NCBI GenBank assembly: GCA_009746045.1
Contig: RPFO01000165.1
Location: 5,566,585 to 5,630,584 of the forward strand
DNA from: Mesostigma viride
Taxonomy: Eukaryota; Streptophyta; Mesostigmatophyceae; Mesostigmatales; Mesostigmataceae
DNA length: 64,000 nucleotides
Reading direction: 5' to 3'
The position numbers were made by a program, and so were the translations under genes. Under the pieces are notes generated by a model that worked only from the letters and a program-made list of their open reading frames with translations, ran no database searches and had not been told where the DNA came from. Positions 1 through 49,013 of the stretch are shown here, in pieces; position 1 is the stretch's first letter, and every line of letters starts with the position of its first letter.

Positions 1-375
1 ACTAAAACCTTCTAAACTACCTGACCCGACCCCCCCCGCCCCGAATATTCTTATAAAGTTTCGTAAACTTAATGGTAAAAAACTATTTTTACAAACTTTG
101 TAAACATGGAAAACCGGATATTCCTACGTCACACAACGACTCGATTCGTCGGAGAGGACACAACAATACAGTTGTGGCGAGCAACATTACAGCAGTGTAC
201 CTAGTGGCGAGCGAACTACCTAAAGCCCTACAGGCCTACACCTGTACGTAAATAGGTAACCGTACAAAAAATGTGATTTGATGACAATACCTCCTTGATA
301 CCCCGTAAAATTTTAACGTTCATGTCGTTCACGTTTTATATTCTTCCGTGTTGTCAAGCTTAAAGTTCAATTTTA

Positions 376-434
376 TCAAGTAACGTGCGTGTTTGCAACT
401 TGCCCGTTGAAACTCTACGGCGGAGTCAATTTTA
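376..434. repeat. Dispersed repeat, copy 1 (inverted match near 56.85 kb)
   Basis: About 50 bases here are the reverse complement of 56834-56890, including the stretch around AACGTGCGTGTTTGCAACTT. The match ends abruptly on both sides, as expected for fragments of one transposable element. A third partial copy of the inner end is at 56669-56693. Confidence 0.7.
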
Positions 435-1018
435 TAAGTTGCTTTGTTAGTCGGATTCTGTTTTGTTGCGTTATCTGTCGTCGTAGCCATCGGCCTACAC
501 GATTCGAAGTCGGTTTCTTGTATTGCCAACCGTGCCTATTTGACGATCGCGGCTCCGCCCGGCCATTCAGTTTTGGCGAAATGGCCCGTTCGGGTTTGTC
601 TTAGATGGGTGGGAGCTAACGACACTGACAGGCAACTGACTGCGCTTCTCATGTTGCTGCTGGAAATTTCACCGTTATGAAGTGAATAATTCCCTCCCTT
701 GGGGTTATCGTCATGAAAGATATGCAATCCTTCACATAATAGAGTCTGGGTTGCACCCCTTGAAGAAATGGGGCTCGCGGCTCATCGTCTATTCAGTACC
801 AGACTGTGGAGCCATGCACATCATGCAAGCGCGGACAAGCTGCCGGCTGGCCATCATATCTGGTGCGCACAGGTAGAATAGGGCATGGAGCAGCCGGAAG
901 CGATGCCACAAGCATGTCGACTCACCAAACTTGCACATATAAATTATCATACACAGCTGGGACAAGGGAAATTAAGCTGTGTCTCTGCAATGCGACCTTT
1001 GTGTACGTTACTGTCGAG

Positions 1019-1028
1019 TATAAATATA
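1019..1028 (+). promoter_or_regulatory. TATA-like box upstream of the giant gene
   Basis: The motif TATAAATATA lies about 155 bases before the proposed ATG at 1183. A second TATA-like motif is at 937-944. The position fits a core promoter, but this is inferred from motif and distance only. Confidence 0.35.
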
Positions 1029-1182
1029 TAACGTGCCGATTATTCTGGGCCGCCAGATTTATTGCCCCACCATTCAAGTAAAATCAAATAAACTACTCAC
1101 AACGTTTGAGCGCGTGCTTGCATGCTGTCTTCACGGCTGCAGGATAGGGGCGACCTCCCGCTAGTGTGCCTGTTGCGCGGGC

Positions 1183-17560
<16,378 letters not shown>

Positions 17561-18869
17561 TGCCACGCAGGCCTTGCAGTAAAACTGAGTCTATACTATT
17601 TGTTTAGAGGGTTACACTTTGTTGAAGGAGCCTACCACACCCAGGATAAGTGGTGTTTGCCTGGCACTGTGTCTGTGGAGGGCAGCAAAATGATCTGTGC
17701 GCAATCAGCCAGATTACTTACTTGCACTTGATGAACCTGCACATCCACCAGCTGGAGAGCAAATGCAACAAAGCGCCCTCTCTCAAGAGCTCCAGCCCTG
17801 GTTTCTTTTACAAGGCGCTTGAATACTCGCTGTGTTATTTATGGATATCAAGGAGACAATCAGCGCAGGCCAGAATATTTATGGATATGATAATTTTATT
17901 CATTCGCAGTTAGCTATCGATCCCATTATTAGCATGTATGCCTCCATTGGGACCGGCCAAAGGTCACTGACTTATTTAACAGACCAATTCTTTGTGCCAT
18001 TATTTGATGAGTGTTTGCATGCCTTGACCGGTGTGGGTCTAACCCCCCCAAACTGACTATATTTAATATCAAGTCCAACATGCATTTGAAACCCATCTAA
18101 TGATGAAATTCAGTGTGATGTTAGGCATTTATCCCACCACTTTTGGGGGGTATTACCCCGGGCAACCACGAACTGGTGGTGCATGAGCTTAAAATAGAAA
18201 AAGACGCTATTTATGACAAGAGAGACGCTAAGGCACCCTCCCTCCTCATTGTGTATAGGTGCTCAAGGCTCCTTTACACGGGTCTTCACTGACCCACAAT
18301 TAATTTCAGTCTGAGCTATCTGCTCATTTTATAGTTGTGTTGCGGCGGGCTCAAAGGGGGCCGATCTGCCGCCTGTAGCGTAGCTCTACCGTACACATCA
18401 CCATGTGAGGTGCGTGCACAGTTACTCAGGAATAGAGGAGAAGGCGACCGCATTGCGCTGGTACAGGAGGAAAAAGTACTTTTAGACTTAGGGGTCATGT
18501 TTTTGCAAAACTTAGCCGGGAGAAGACAAGTGTACGACACGGAAATTATTAACGTATGTCGCGGGACGGAGAAGACAAGTGGAGAACTCGAATAGGTACG
18601 TAAAACCGTCCGGTAAGTCAACCTTAACCCTGTCCGGTAACTCAACGGGGTGATTCATAACCTTTAGACAAGACGCCAGGCTGTATTTAGTTGTCATGAC
18701 TGGAATTGGTCACGCCGCGCGCCCGATCCTGGAATCTCAGCCGTAGGATCGGCACGAAAATCCCAGTAATTAAAAGATGGGAGGCATGCAGGAGTTGAAA
18801 TTGGAAATGCGTCCTCGCGTGGGCAGTAGGGATTTTCCGATCTCACGAAAGAAGTGGTGCAGCGCCAGC

Positions 18870-19262
18870 GGGTCCGTAATTAATTAATTAACTCAATTTT
18901 AATTTACATGTTACTGCGTCACGTGAGCATAAGTCCTCAGGGAAATGAGTATGGAATGGTCGGGGTGGATGGATGTAGCTATGTCTAGTTCCTAGTTGCA
19001 GGGTTGCGGGCACCACGTACGGCCCGAATCACTATGCTTGCCAAACAGCCAAAGCCTAGTCACACACAGAGGCCCCACCGACTGGGGGGTGGTGTCCTTC
19101 ATTACTGTCTGCCACCTGTCTGTGCGCGTCATTTGCCTCCATATTTAATTAATTACAGACAAACCAGGGGGTTCCCCGGGCGTGAGCCCACCCTGGCGAG
19201 GGCCGGTAGCACATGTCCATGCCTAGCCTATCACGGAAAGTCCATGGGTGGCGGCCCGGCGG
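18870..19262. repeat. TTAATTAA-associated dispersed repeat, copy 1
   Basis: This copy shares several blocks with 20085-20400 and 48890-49170: CACGTGA near the left end, AAGTCCTCAG, ATGGAATGG, and CGGCCCGAATCACTATG. Blocks occur in the same order, so these are diverged copies of one element family whose ends abut TTAA-rich sequence. Confidence 0.6.
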
Positions 19263-19265
19263 GTC

Positions 19266-19349
19266 CATTAATTAATTAATTAATTAATTAATTAATTAAT
19301 TAATTAATTAATTAATTAATTAATTAATTAATTAATTAATTAATTAATA
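19266..19349. repeat. (AATT)n microsatellite
   Basis: About 84 bases of perfect TTAA/AATT tetranucleotide repeat. Shorter runs of the same motif mark several repeat boundaries elsewhere (20.5, 46.47, 48.88 and 52.22 kb). Confidence 0.95.
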
Positions 19350-19749
19350 GACACGTGACTGCGTCGGGTCCATAGTCCCAAACAGCACTTGCACTTTACA
19401 CCAGGAAGAGGGACTTTTTGCCTTCACGCTTGGGACTTTTTCATGAGGTAGGTAATTTTTCAAAAAATAAGTCTGTAAGTCCGAAAAAATGCCAACATAC
19501 AAAAGGCAGGAGGAAAACAACAAAGCCAGTGACTAGTGCCTACTGTCAACCGTGCCCACCCTGTTGAGGGGGGGGCCGGGTGACGCCTCCGTGTTATTCA
19601 TGTTCACACATGTTCAGTGGTGTGGTGAACGATGCATGGGAGGCCTTTTTGCATGCAGCTAATTTTTTATGCAGCTAATTAATTACAAGTAGACTGCGTC
19701 ACTTGAGCACAATCCTCAATAACTGAATGGGTGGTGGAATGGAATGGGT

Positions 19750-20080
19750 GCCTAGTTAGTAAGTACTTGCGTGTCATGCGCATGCATGGGCATGCCACAG
19801 AGTACTATGCTAATCTCATTACGAAAATAATTTCACGAAAGTTACAAATATCGTCTGCATCATGCCCCAACCATGTAGTCACTACTAGAGGGGGATATAA
19901 TCCTCATCTGAGCTGTCCTCTACTGTAAAGGCAGACGTGGCGGTAATGTAGCGGCTATCCTCAGGGGCAATAACTCCACCTGCGGACTTCTACCCTGCAT
20001 TCTAGCAATGATGGACCGTGGCGCCCGTGGGGAGAAAACAGGAGCATGCCCCTCAGGAATGGGTGCCTATCTAATCTCTG
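19750..20080 (-). mobile_element. LINE family 2, 3' end fragment (copy A)
   Basis: This segment is closely similar to 50768-51060, with shared blocks such as GTACTTGCGTGTCATGCGCA and ACTATGCTAATCTCATTA. On the minus strand it corresponds to the last codons and 3' UTR of the frame seen intact at 50893-51294; here that frame is broken. Confidence 0.65.
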
Positions 20081-20518
20081 GTTGTGGCTTTGCGGGTGCC
20101 CGGGCCCGATCGATCGCTATGCTGGCCATATTTATTATGTTGGCGTTGGTTGTCCGATCATTGATGTTTGGTCACATGCGTCATCCCCACTAAACTTGGG
20201 GATTGTATCCTTCATAACCTCCTGCCATTACTTGTTGCGAGTAATCAGTTTCCAGATCACAGATACGCCAGGAGGCTGCCCCGGCGTGAGCCCATTCTTC
20301 CTAGGGGAGCGCACATGTCGACCATACGTAGCCTATCGCGAATTAAAGGTCTGTGAGCACTTGGCCACCTCACCACCGGCCACGGCCGTCGGCTAGGAGC
20401 CTCCCAGGTGAGGACAAATTGTTCTGGCGACATGGGTGGGCTTGGTGCGCCAGCCAGCCTATCTGATGTATCTTAACTGATCAGTGTGGGCAAGTAACCA
20501 TTAATTAATTAATTAATT

Positions 20519-20547
20519 TCGTGCTCCCGTTGGGGAGTCACGGAGCA
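20519..20547. repeat. Palindromic 28-bp dispersed motif, copy 1
   Basis: The motif GTGCTCCCGTTGGGGAGTCA followed by CGGAGCA is an imperfect palindrome next to a TTAATTAA run. An identical copy lies at 46489-46516 in the same context, so it is probably the end of a repeat element. Confidence 0.65.
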
Positions 20548-20627
20548 TTAACCCCGATGGATGGATGGATGGATGGATGGGTGGGTACACGCAATCCTAC
20601 CGGTCTAAGCTACAAGCGATCTACAAG

Positions 20628-20822
20628 CTATCTACAAAACAGTCCTACTCTAATGGTGCTCGCGACCCTAGGGGTCCTGTCTAGCATGCCTCCCGCGTTT
20701 GCAAACACACTCCTTCCCCACGCACGGGGGTTGTTGTCCTCTATGACCTGGGCCCACTTGGCCTTGTCCATCATCTGTTTCCAAATCAGGTACCCATGGC
20801 AACATGATGCAGTTGCACGCAT
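20628..20822 (-). pseudogene. LINE C-terminus-like remnant
   Basis: The minus-strand frame contains KQMMDKAKWAQVIEDNNP, which follows the same pattern as RMIDKEKWAAICDKHLP at 50.9-51.3 kb and MQDKKRWETIVQAH at 63.06 kb. The last two sit in LINE 3' ends. I read it as the remnant of a third LINE C-terminus. No upstream domain is left. Confidence 0.4.
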
Positions 20823-21150
20823 TAGTTTAATAATTAATTATTAAATTTTATTTTCTAAATATTGAATAGTTCCAATAGTTCAATTGCCATAGTTGAAAAC
20901 TGTGTTTCCGACTATCTGTTTCTTTCCCCGTAATAACACAAGACAATCAATACTCTACAGGGCAGAAAGCTAATCATACCATTAGGTAATCGTACTATAT
21001 TATATTCGCAGACAGCTGAAGCCCCTTCCAAACTCGTGCCACTGAGCATACACAGCATTTTTCTAGCAGAGCTAGGATGTTCTCACAGGGCTGGCTTGGA
21101 CATAATCAGCAATACCCTGAGAGCGTGCAGGCCACAGGCCCCGCTGCTCC

Positions 21151-42691
<21,541 letters not shown>

Positions 42692-43948
42692 GGCTTCTGG
42701 AAGGTTGGGTATCCCTGGATTTTGTCACCTCCCTGCTTTTGGTACCTCACTTGCGTCTAATTTGCTTCAGCACTCCATCAAGTCCTGGTCGGCCGCCCAT
42801 GCGCGCCCGTGCGAATGATAAAAACTACCGACGCAGCGACCCGTGTAGACTAAACGAAGACCACGGTAAGACGCTTACTAATCACATACAGTTCAACGGC
42901 CGGATATCACATTAAGGTAATGGAATTCGGGTCCTTGCCACGTCTAAACTTCGTGAATGCTATGCCGTACGGGGACTATATATGATGATGACTGGAACAG
43001 CCATGGTACAGTATCAGATACTCGGTAGGAATATCTACTCATTGTCCAACCCCTATCGGCCTAGAATGCCCGAACCATACGCCACATTTCCAAAATTAAA
43101 GAACAGCTTGCTGCTTTCAATGGTGCCCGTTGGTGTCTCCGATAACCCTCGACGACATACGTGATTCTTGCCGAGCAATTCGTGCAAAAGTAGATACCGT
43201 TTGATAGGAAATTACAAATACGGTAGCGCCTGGCCGTAATTTAAGATAACGATCTCATTTTAAATTGGCGACGCTTAATGGGCCTAGCGACATTCTGGGT
43301 GGGCATGGATCGAGTCTGCATTCGAAGGGAAAATATTTTTGACCTCGGTAATTATTGCTGTCTGAGTAAAGAAGTGGTCCTGTTTCTGATGCGTTACAAA
43401 GTAGGTGGCAGCATTAGTCGGTACGTCGCTCTTTGGGCTTGACACGTGGCACCTGTATTCCAGAGGGTCTGGAGCGGATGACTCTGATGAGCCACGCTGA
43501 CATGACATGGGGCACGTTTATTATGTCTCGTTATTGTTAGAACATTTCTTGAGAGCATACGTAAACAGATCGAGGGTTGTGGGGCAACTTATGCTTGACG
43601 TATTCGGGAAATACACGGCGTTCCGTTCTAAATTTATTTTGCATTCCACTGCAAATCGTGGTATTCCTCACTGTCGCAGTAAAAAGGTGTTTTCTAGTTA
43701 CGCTATCCTAGTCCGGAAATCTATTTCCGTCAAGGTTGTCACTACACTGGTCCTTAGCTCTCGCAGTCGTTTCCTGCAGGAAAACGGTGATGAACGTTTA
43801 GACGCGCAGCTATTAGCATGTGCTGCGATGGAGGAAGCGTCGACATTAATTAAGAATGCAAGCTCCTTATAGCCGTGGAGTTCCCCAGCGTCAGCGTCTC
43901 TTATCGTGCTAGTTTTGACTGGAACACCGTGACCGCGACTCAGCGATC
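42692..43948. other. AT-rich divergent intergenic region
   Basis: This segment separates the start of the minus-strand 21-exon gene from the small plus-strand gene at 43949. Base composition drops to AT-rich, and a TATATA stretch lies near 42976-42981. A 121-codon frame (43507-43872) is listed separately. I see no other feature. Confidence 0.5.
43507..43872 (+). CDS. Possible small protein, 121 aa
   Basis: A continuous ATG-started frame of 121 codons occurs in AT-rich DNA, where chance frames of this length are less common. It ends ENGDERLDAQLLACAAMEEA and nine further residues. A good acceptor (TTTCCTGCAG) precedes that final segment, so the 3' part may instead be a terminal exon. It stops 76 bases before the next ATG, which is very close for an independent gene. 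No motif or family is recognised. Confidence 0.25.
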   Translation: MGHVYYVSLLLEHFLRAYVNRSRVVGQLMLDVFGKYTAFRSKFILHSTANRGIPHCRSKKVFSSYAILVRKSISVKVVTTLVLSSRSRFLQENGDERLDAQLLACAAMEEASTLIKNASSL

Positions 43949-45977
43949 ATGAATAGCCCCAAAACACAAGCCCGATTTCAAAACACTGCCAGCGAAATAG
44001 GCGGCTCCATCATCACCATGAGGTCAGAACTGGAAGCCACTGAAGCCGGTACGTAACCTTGAGGCACCATACCAGCGCTACCCGCGTGCCTTTTGGTCTG
44101 CGGTGCCCAGAGCCCACCGCCTTCATGCGGGCTAGTGCACGCCTCTGACCGCGCGCGTTGTTCCTGCGGTCGGTCGGGTCGATCTGCCCTGCCCCTGCCG
44201 CGTCCATTGGCCTTAATTCTGCCTTGCCCTGCCACGCCCCTGTCAGAGATCAAGGCCAATCGACTGGGCAAGGCAGAGTACGAGCGCGAGGTGTTCAAGC
44301 TGAAGGAGCGGCAGGCGCTGCTGCAGGCGCGCGTCAAGAAGAACAAGGAGTGGGTGGTAAGGAGGGCAATGGGTGGGTGGTGAAGAGGGCAAGGAGTGGG
44401 TGGTATGGCTGCAGAACGCCCACATCATGGCCAGGTCGCGGCATCCCATCATGCTGTGCTGTGCCTGGCTCATGACGTACCTGGTACCTGGCTCATCGCG
44501 GCTGGTGTAGCGGGGTGTATTGCACATAGGTCGCGTCGAGCTGGTTGGTGTTCTGTTCTGGTTGCACGCCGCATGCTTAGCCGGCCAGCGACCGTCGCTG
44601 AAGGAAGCGCAATGAAGTATGAAATCATCTGAGGCCGTTGCCATTGCTCCACCTCCTCCCTTGGTATAGAAGCGGGCAGGCGGTGCCTGTGAGCACCTGG
44701 ATGCACCCTGCAGGATGTGGCACGCCCCTTGCTACGCGTGACCTTTCGCCCGTGTGCGGTAGGCAGAGAAGGGTGCACGGGGGCAGAGACAGGGGGCAAG
44801 ACCGTCAGGTGATTATTGTATCGTTTACTATTGCATCTTGTAATGTGGTTGCAGTATTGTCAACTGTTGTACAACCCCAGCTTCACATTTAAGAATGGGG
44901 GCCGGTCGACCCAGGGCTGCGTTCTCACACGGTAAGTTGCCAATGCGGGGCTGTACTGCGACCTTCAGCGTGAGGCCTAGCCACGAGCGTACTAGACAGA
45001 CTTTTATCGGCTTGAAGATCCTTTGCCCCAACCCAGCCCTGTGATATCGTAATCCAAAATTCCCGAAATCCAGGCCCTTAAAATCTTCAACCTGGGATTC
45101 TTAAACGTGAAGCTGGGGTCGTATCGAGTGACGCGTTTTTGTATTTGTTTGCTGCCCAAGGGCTGTGGGCTTATCTCATTACTTTGGTGACCGTATTCTG
45201 TGCTGCCCAACCGTGGTGGGCATGCCCTTACCAATGGCTCGGAAACGTGATTGTCGTTTTCTTCGCGCGTCGATCTGTCACCTGATCCCCCCCGGATCGA
45301 CTTCCCTGGTGTCGTCCACCCCCTCCTTTTGAAGCTTTTGTGCCTCGTATCCTGCGCTCACGTCATGTAATGGTTGTCCCCATCCCTCTCGTCGAAGCAA
45401 GGGCATAATGCTCCAGTAACCATGGGTTCTCACCTATCTCCCGTCACAATGGGGTCCCAACTGTCCGCCATGAAGCCACACGCGGTTTGATGCTCCCCTG
45501 CATCCATGAAGGCCCAGGTGATGCCTTTGTGCCCCTCCCTTGCCCTCAGCCAATATCAGTGCGCCGTCCCTCGCACGGGTAGGTGCTCGCCCCGTACAGC
45601 TGGCTGTCACAGACCCGATGTGACACCATGTGACACCATTTGATACCATGTGACCTCATACCCCATTTGACCCCTCATAACCCCATATGACCCTGTGTGC
45701 ATGTGTTTGGCCGGTGTTGTCCCGCACATCGTCGAACCCCTTGGTTTGCGCCCATGCCTTGCCATGGTCGCCACAGACGGCGTGTGACCCCGAGGGCACC
45801 CTGGGCCCCCTGCTTGCCAAGTACGCGGCACTGGTGGAGGAGATCAAGTCGCTCTACGGGACCGCCAAGGAGAAGCACGCGCAGGGCATCGCGCTGCTGA
45901 TGCAGGAATTTGCCTACCACCCAGCGTACAAGCGGTGGAGTGACGAGTTCAGCGCGGTGCCGTACAAGCCAAAGTGA
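43949..45977 (+). CDS. Small three-exon coiled-coil protein, 136 aa
   Basis: Exons are 43949-44048, 44247-44356 and 45777-45977 (TGA). Donors are GTACGT and GTAAGG, acceptors end CAG, and the phases (1, 0) join to exactly 137 codons. The N-terminal half is a charged helix (ITMRSELEATEAEIKANRLG, then KAEYEREVFKLKERQALL). The C-terminal exon carries LLAKYAALVEEIKSLYGTA and ends in an aromatic/Pro-rich tail, AYKRWSDEFSAVPYKPK. The compact size and this tail resemble small microtubule- or cilium-associated proteins, but I do not recognise a specific family. Long GC-poor introns separate the exons. The gene diverges from the 21-exon gene 1.26 kb away. Confidence 0.65.
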
Positions 45978-46919
45978 GGGGTCGGGGTCCACCTGTCGGA
46001 CACACCCAAGTGAGGGGGGAAGCCTGACACGTAGTGGTGAGGCAGGAAGGCACGCCGAGGGTATTGGGGAGCAGTAAAGCAAAATTCATTATAGGATTGC
46101 CGAAGTATAGTGCAATTCATAATTCTAGTAGGGTTGCCAATGCAGTTGTCAGCAGAATGAATCGGGTTTCTTTTTCAGGGCAGCGGTGCGTGTCCTGCGA
46201 GATGCCACAAACGCCAAGGCGTCTCAAACTGATATTGATGCATGTCTGGCGACCTTAAATTGGATACCTTTCTTGGGTGCATGCAGTTATGCACAGACGG
46301 AGGGCATCGAAGAGGGCACGTACTTTGGGTAGTGCAGCCTGCAAAGGTTTCGTCAGCAGGACAATATGTTGATACCAATTATGAAGTGAGACAGCTATGC
46401 CTGGACGCATGGCGATCCAACGCCATGCATGTGCATATGCGCATTGCAACGCACCAGCGGGCAGAGAATCAATTAATTAATTAAACACGTGCTCCCGTTG
46501 GGGAGTCACGGAGCACGGAAGTGCTTTTGATCCCTGTGCGTGCACAACAGGAGAAAGGGCAGAGACCCCCATTCTCCTTCATGCCAAAGGCATGCCACAG
46601 CTGCACTCGGACACGCTAAACGATCCGGCAATCTGTGGGTGCAATAAGACCCATGTGAGCATGGCATAACAAGGAGCGTGGGCAAGTAATCTGATCATAG
46701 CCTGGACGTAGCATGGCTGTACAAGGACTAAGCTAAGGCTATGGCTGGTTGTGTGCCGTGCGCTAGCTAGCGGTGCACGTGACTAGGTATGTTGGCACAG
46801 CTAGGCAAACATTCTAAGCATGGCTGCCATAGCGGCAGTGACTACCAATGGATACGAGCTAGGGCTATTATGCAAGCTATTCTAGCCCGCTGGGGGCGTC
46901 CACATCTTGTGGTTGATCA
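45978..46919. other. Gene-free region with repeat fragments
   Basis: After the small gene there is no supported coding sequence. The segment contains a TTAATTAA run next to the palindromic 28-bp motif (46489-46516), then unique-looking sequence up to the end of the LINE ORF1 fragment. Confidence 0.5.
46489..46516. repeat. Palindromic 28-bp dispersed motif, copy 2
   Basis: Identical over 27 bases to 20519-20545, again directly next to TTAATTAA. Here the palindrome is complete (GTGCTCC ... GGAGCAC). Confidence 0.65.
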
Positions 46920-47934
46920 TCAGGTCCCCGCCCCTGCAGTACACCTTGGGCTTCTGGGGGCCTGCTTGTGGCGGAGGTATTCCGGCCACAGGTCGCGTCG
47001 CTGCTGCTGCTGAGCAGGGGTCAGGTCGTCGTCCAGCGTCCAGGTGAGGTCGTGCAACCGCTTGCGACGAGAGAGGAACCGCTGCTTGTCCTCACGGGAG
47101 GGGAAGGTGAGCAGGACTGGTGGGGGAGCCGCCTTGTCCCGTGAGTGGGGAAGGCGGTGGCACCCACGCAGTTCTACCTCACCTACCAGGCCCATGAGGG
47201 TAAGGAGCTGGTCCTTGAGCTCGTCGGCAAGGGAGGTTGACGTCTCACCTGGCTTCTGGGGGAAACGACGCAGCACCACTCGGCACTCGCGGTCGGTCTC
47301 CCGTTGGTTGGCCTGGGGGTGGTCCTCCAGCTCCTGGAGCTTCGTGGTGATGGCGTCGGTGGTTGAGGCGGTCGCTGACCGCAGCAGGTCCGCGTAGGAG
47401 AGCGGCGGGAGGTCGCCAGCATCCTGCCGGGGTGGCTGGGATGCGATGGTGGCCGTCTGCTCCGCTATCTTTGGGACCTGTGTGGCCAGGGTCTCGGTGT
47501 GGGTGGTGATCAAGGAGACAACCAGCGCAGGCCAGAAATCGGGAGAATCCGGACATGGTAGCTCGAGCCTGCCGTTATCTTGTCTTGGTGATGGCTTCAA
47601 GCTTCTTCATGAGCACGCCGCACTTCCCGGCCTCCACCTGGTTGAGGCGGGAGAGGAGTGCAGCATGTGCCTCGGATGCCTGCGCCGTGGTCTGCAGCGC
47701 CGTGAGCTGAGGTTGTAGCTTGTGTGCGACCTTGGTTTCCGTATTGGAGACCTTGGCCTCCACCGTGTTGAGTGCTGTAGTCATAAATGTCATCTTCTCG
47801 GCCAGCGGCCAGGTCACGTGCTCCTCCAGCACTGCTCGGATGTCATCCTTGCCGAGGGAGGGAGCCGATGTGGCCGCCGGCTGTGCAGGCCGGGCTGGGG
47901 TGCGGAGCTTAGCGACGATGCCCCGGGCCGCCGA
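46920..47934 (-). pseudogene. L1-like retrotransposon ORF1 (broken)
   Basis: The minus-strand frame has a coiled-coil N-terminal part (47575-47930: TFMTTALNTVEAKVSNTETK) and, after a frameshift near 47580, an RNA-binding part. The latter includes RVVLRRFPQKPGE, ELRGCHRLPHSRDK, VLLTFPSREDKQRFLSRRKR and LDDDLTPAQQQQRRDL. This order (coiled coil, RRM-like core, then a basic domain with a D-DLTP motif) is characteristic of L1-type ORF1 proteins, which coat the retrotransposon RNA. The 5' end is cut off at 47935, where a TIR-bounded repeat element begins. The ORF2 expected downstream is absent. Confidence 0.75.
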
Positions 47935-47939
47935 TCAAG

Positions 47940-48708
47940 TTTCGTTTAAGTGGCCAGCCGGAGCGGCTGCTTAGGTTTTAGCGGACAAGTGTTCGAAGCG
48001 CGTCATTGGTGAATTACTTGGGAACTTGGGTTTCCCCGCGAAACTCCAACCGCACGCTCAGATTTCCAAATCTCAAGTAAAGTTCGGCGCAACTTTCTGA
48101 ACGGGGGCAGTTGACGAGCAGCATTCCTCCGGACGAATGAATTGCGTTCCATACTTGCGCAAAATTTTGAAAGGTAGCTTGCGTGCAGCCCTACTAAAAT
48201 TTGCGCGGACGTTCAGATTTCCAAATCTCGGGTAAATTTCGGCGGAACTTTCTGAACGGGGGTAGTTGGCGGGCAGCGTTCCTCCAGACGAATGAAATGC
48301 GTTCCATACTAGCGCAAAATTTTGAAAGGTAGCTTGCGTGCAGCCCTACTAAAATTTGCGCGAAGTGTGGGACTGAAAATTCGTAACGGAAACTTTTTGG
48401 TAGTTGCCGTCAAGTCTTTTGTGCAAACGTGTGGGAGTGAAAATTCGTAACGGAAAAGTTTTGGTAGTTGCCGTCACTTCATTTTGCGCGAGTGTTGGGC
48501 TGAAAATTCGTAACGGAAACTTTTTGGTAGTTGGCGTCACTTCCTTTGGTTCGACTGAAAATTCGCTGAAATTCGCTGAATTCGTACCGTAGCCTAATTT
48601 TTAGTACCTCGAAGTGACGGGGCACCTAAAAATTTGCCCACAAGTACACTTGGCAGCGCGCTCACTGGGAAAAATTGTACAGCCGCTCCGGCGGGCCACT
48701 TGAACGAA
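47940..48708. mobile_element. TIR-bounded element with internal tandem repeats, ~769 bp
   Basis: The left end (TTCGTTTAAGTGGCCAGCCG, 47941) and the reverse complement of the right end (48681-48708) match over about 28 bp with three differences. Inside are two copies of a 155-bp unit (48061 and 48216, sharing GATTTCCAAATCTC and GAACTTTCTGAACGGGGG) and three copies of a roughly 62-bp unit built on GAAAATTCGTAACGGAAA. No coding frame is visible and I found no target-site duplication. It joins the truncated end of the LINE ORF1. It could also be a tandem-repeat LINE promoter, but the inverted ends favour a DNA element. Confidence 0.6.
48361..48542. repeat. ~62-bp tandem repeat, three copies
   Basis: Copies begin near 48369, 48431 and 48493, each with CTGAAAATTCGTAACGGAAA or a close variant followed by TTTTGGTAGTTG. 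They lie inside the TIR-bounded element. Confidence 0.88.
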
Positions 48709-48947
48709 TTGTAATTAACCGTTTGCTAAAAGGCAGAGAATAGCATAGTTGTTCTTCGACACAATCATCAATGAGACAACCAGCGCAATCATGTTGCCGG
48801 GTGCAACATTTTTGTGTCAGTGCAAACTTTACAAGGAAAATTAAATTCAATTAAATTATAACATGTCTCCATGGGGAGATATCATTAATTAATTAATAGA
48901 CACGTGACCGTAAGTCCTCAGTGGGAGGGGAACATGGGATGCAATGG

Positions 48948-49013
48948 ATTAAAATTAAATTAAATTAAAGTATAACATGACTCTGTGGGGAGATCATGTA
49001 GCATGTAGCACAT
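48948..49013 (-). mobile_element. Micro-insertion of LINE 3' tail, 66 bp
   Basis: The insert is an AT-rich tail plus TATAACATGACTCTGTGGGG, matching the 3' terminus of the LINE copies at 49.58 and 51.31 kb. It is flanked by a 21-bp direct repeat (48927-48947 and 49014-49034, one mismatch). This is the expected product of an extremely 5'-truncated LINE insertion. Confidence 0.75.

Larger units (their letters stand above)
1..1182. other. Upstream region without a recognised gene
   Basis: This stretch is clearly richer in A+T than the gene that follows. Short open frames exist on both strands but none shows splice-compatible partners or a recognisable motif. It holds one copy of a dispersed repeat (376-434) and two TATA-like stretches (937-944 and 1019-1028) that could serve the gene starting at 1183. 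Confidence 0.5.
17561..21150. other. Gene-free stretch of decayed retroelements
   Basis: This region between two converging genes is AT-rich and has no credible coding exon. It is a mosaic of repeat fragments: TTAATTAA-associated repeats (about 18.87-19.26 kb and 20.08-20.4 kb), an (AATT)n run, a LINE 3' end shared with 50.8-51.06 kb, and a LINE C-terminus-like frame at 20628-20822. A 29-base match to the LINE ORF1 at 47.5 kb lies at 17848-17876. Confidence 0.65.
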
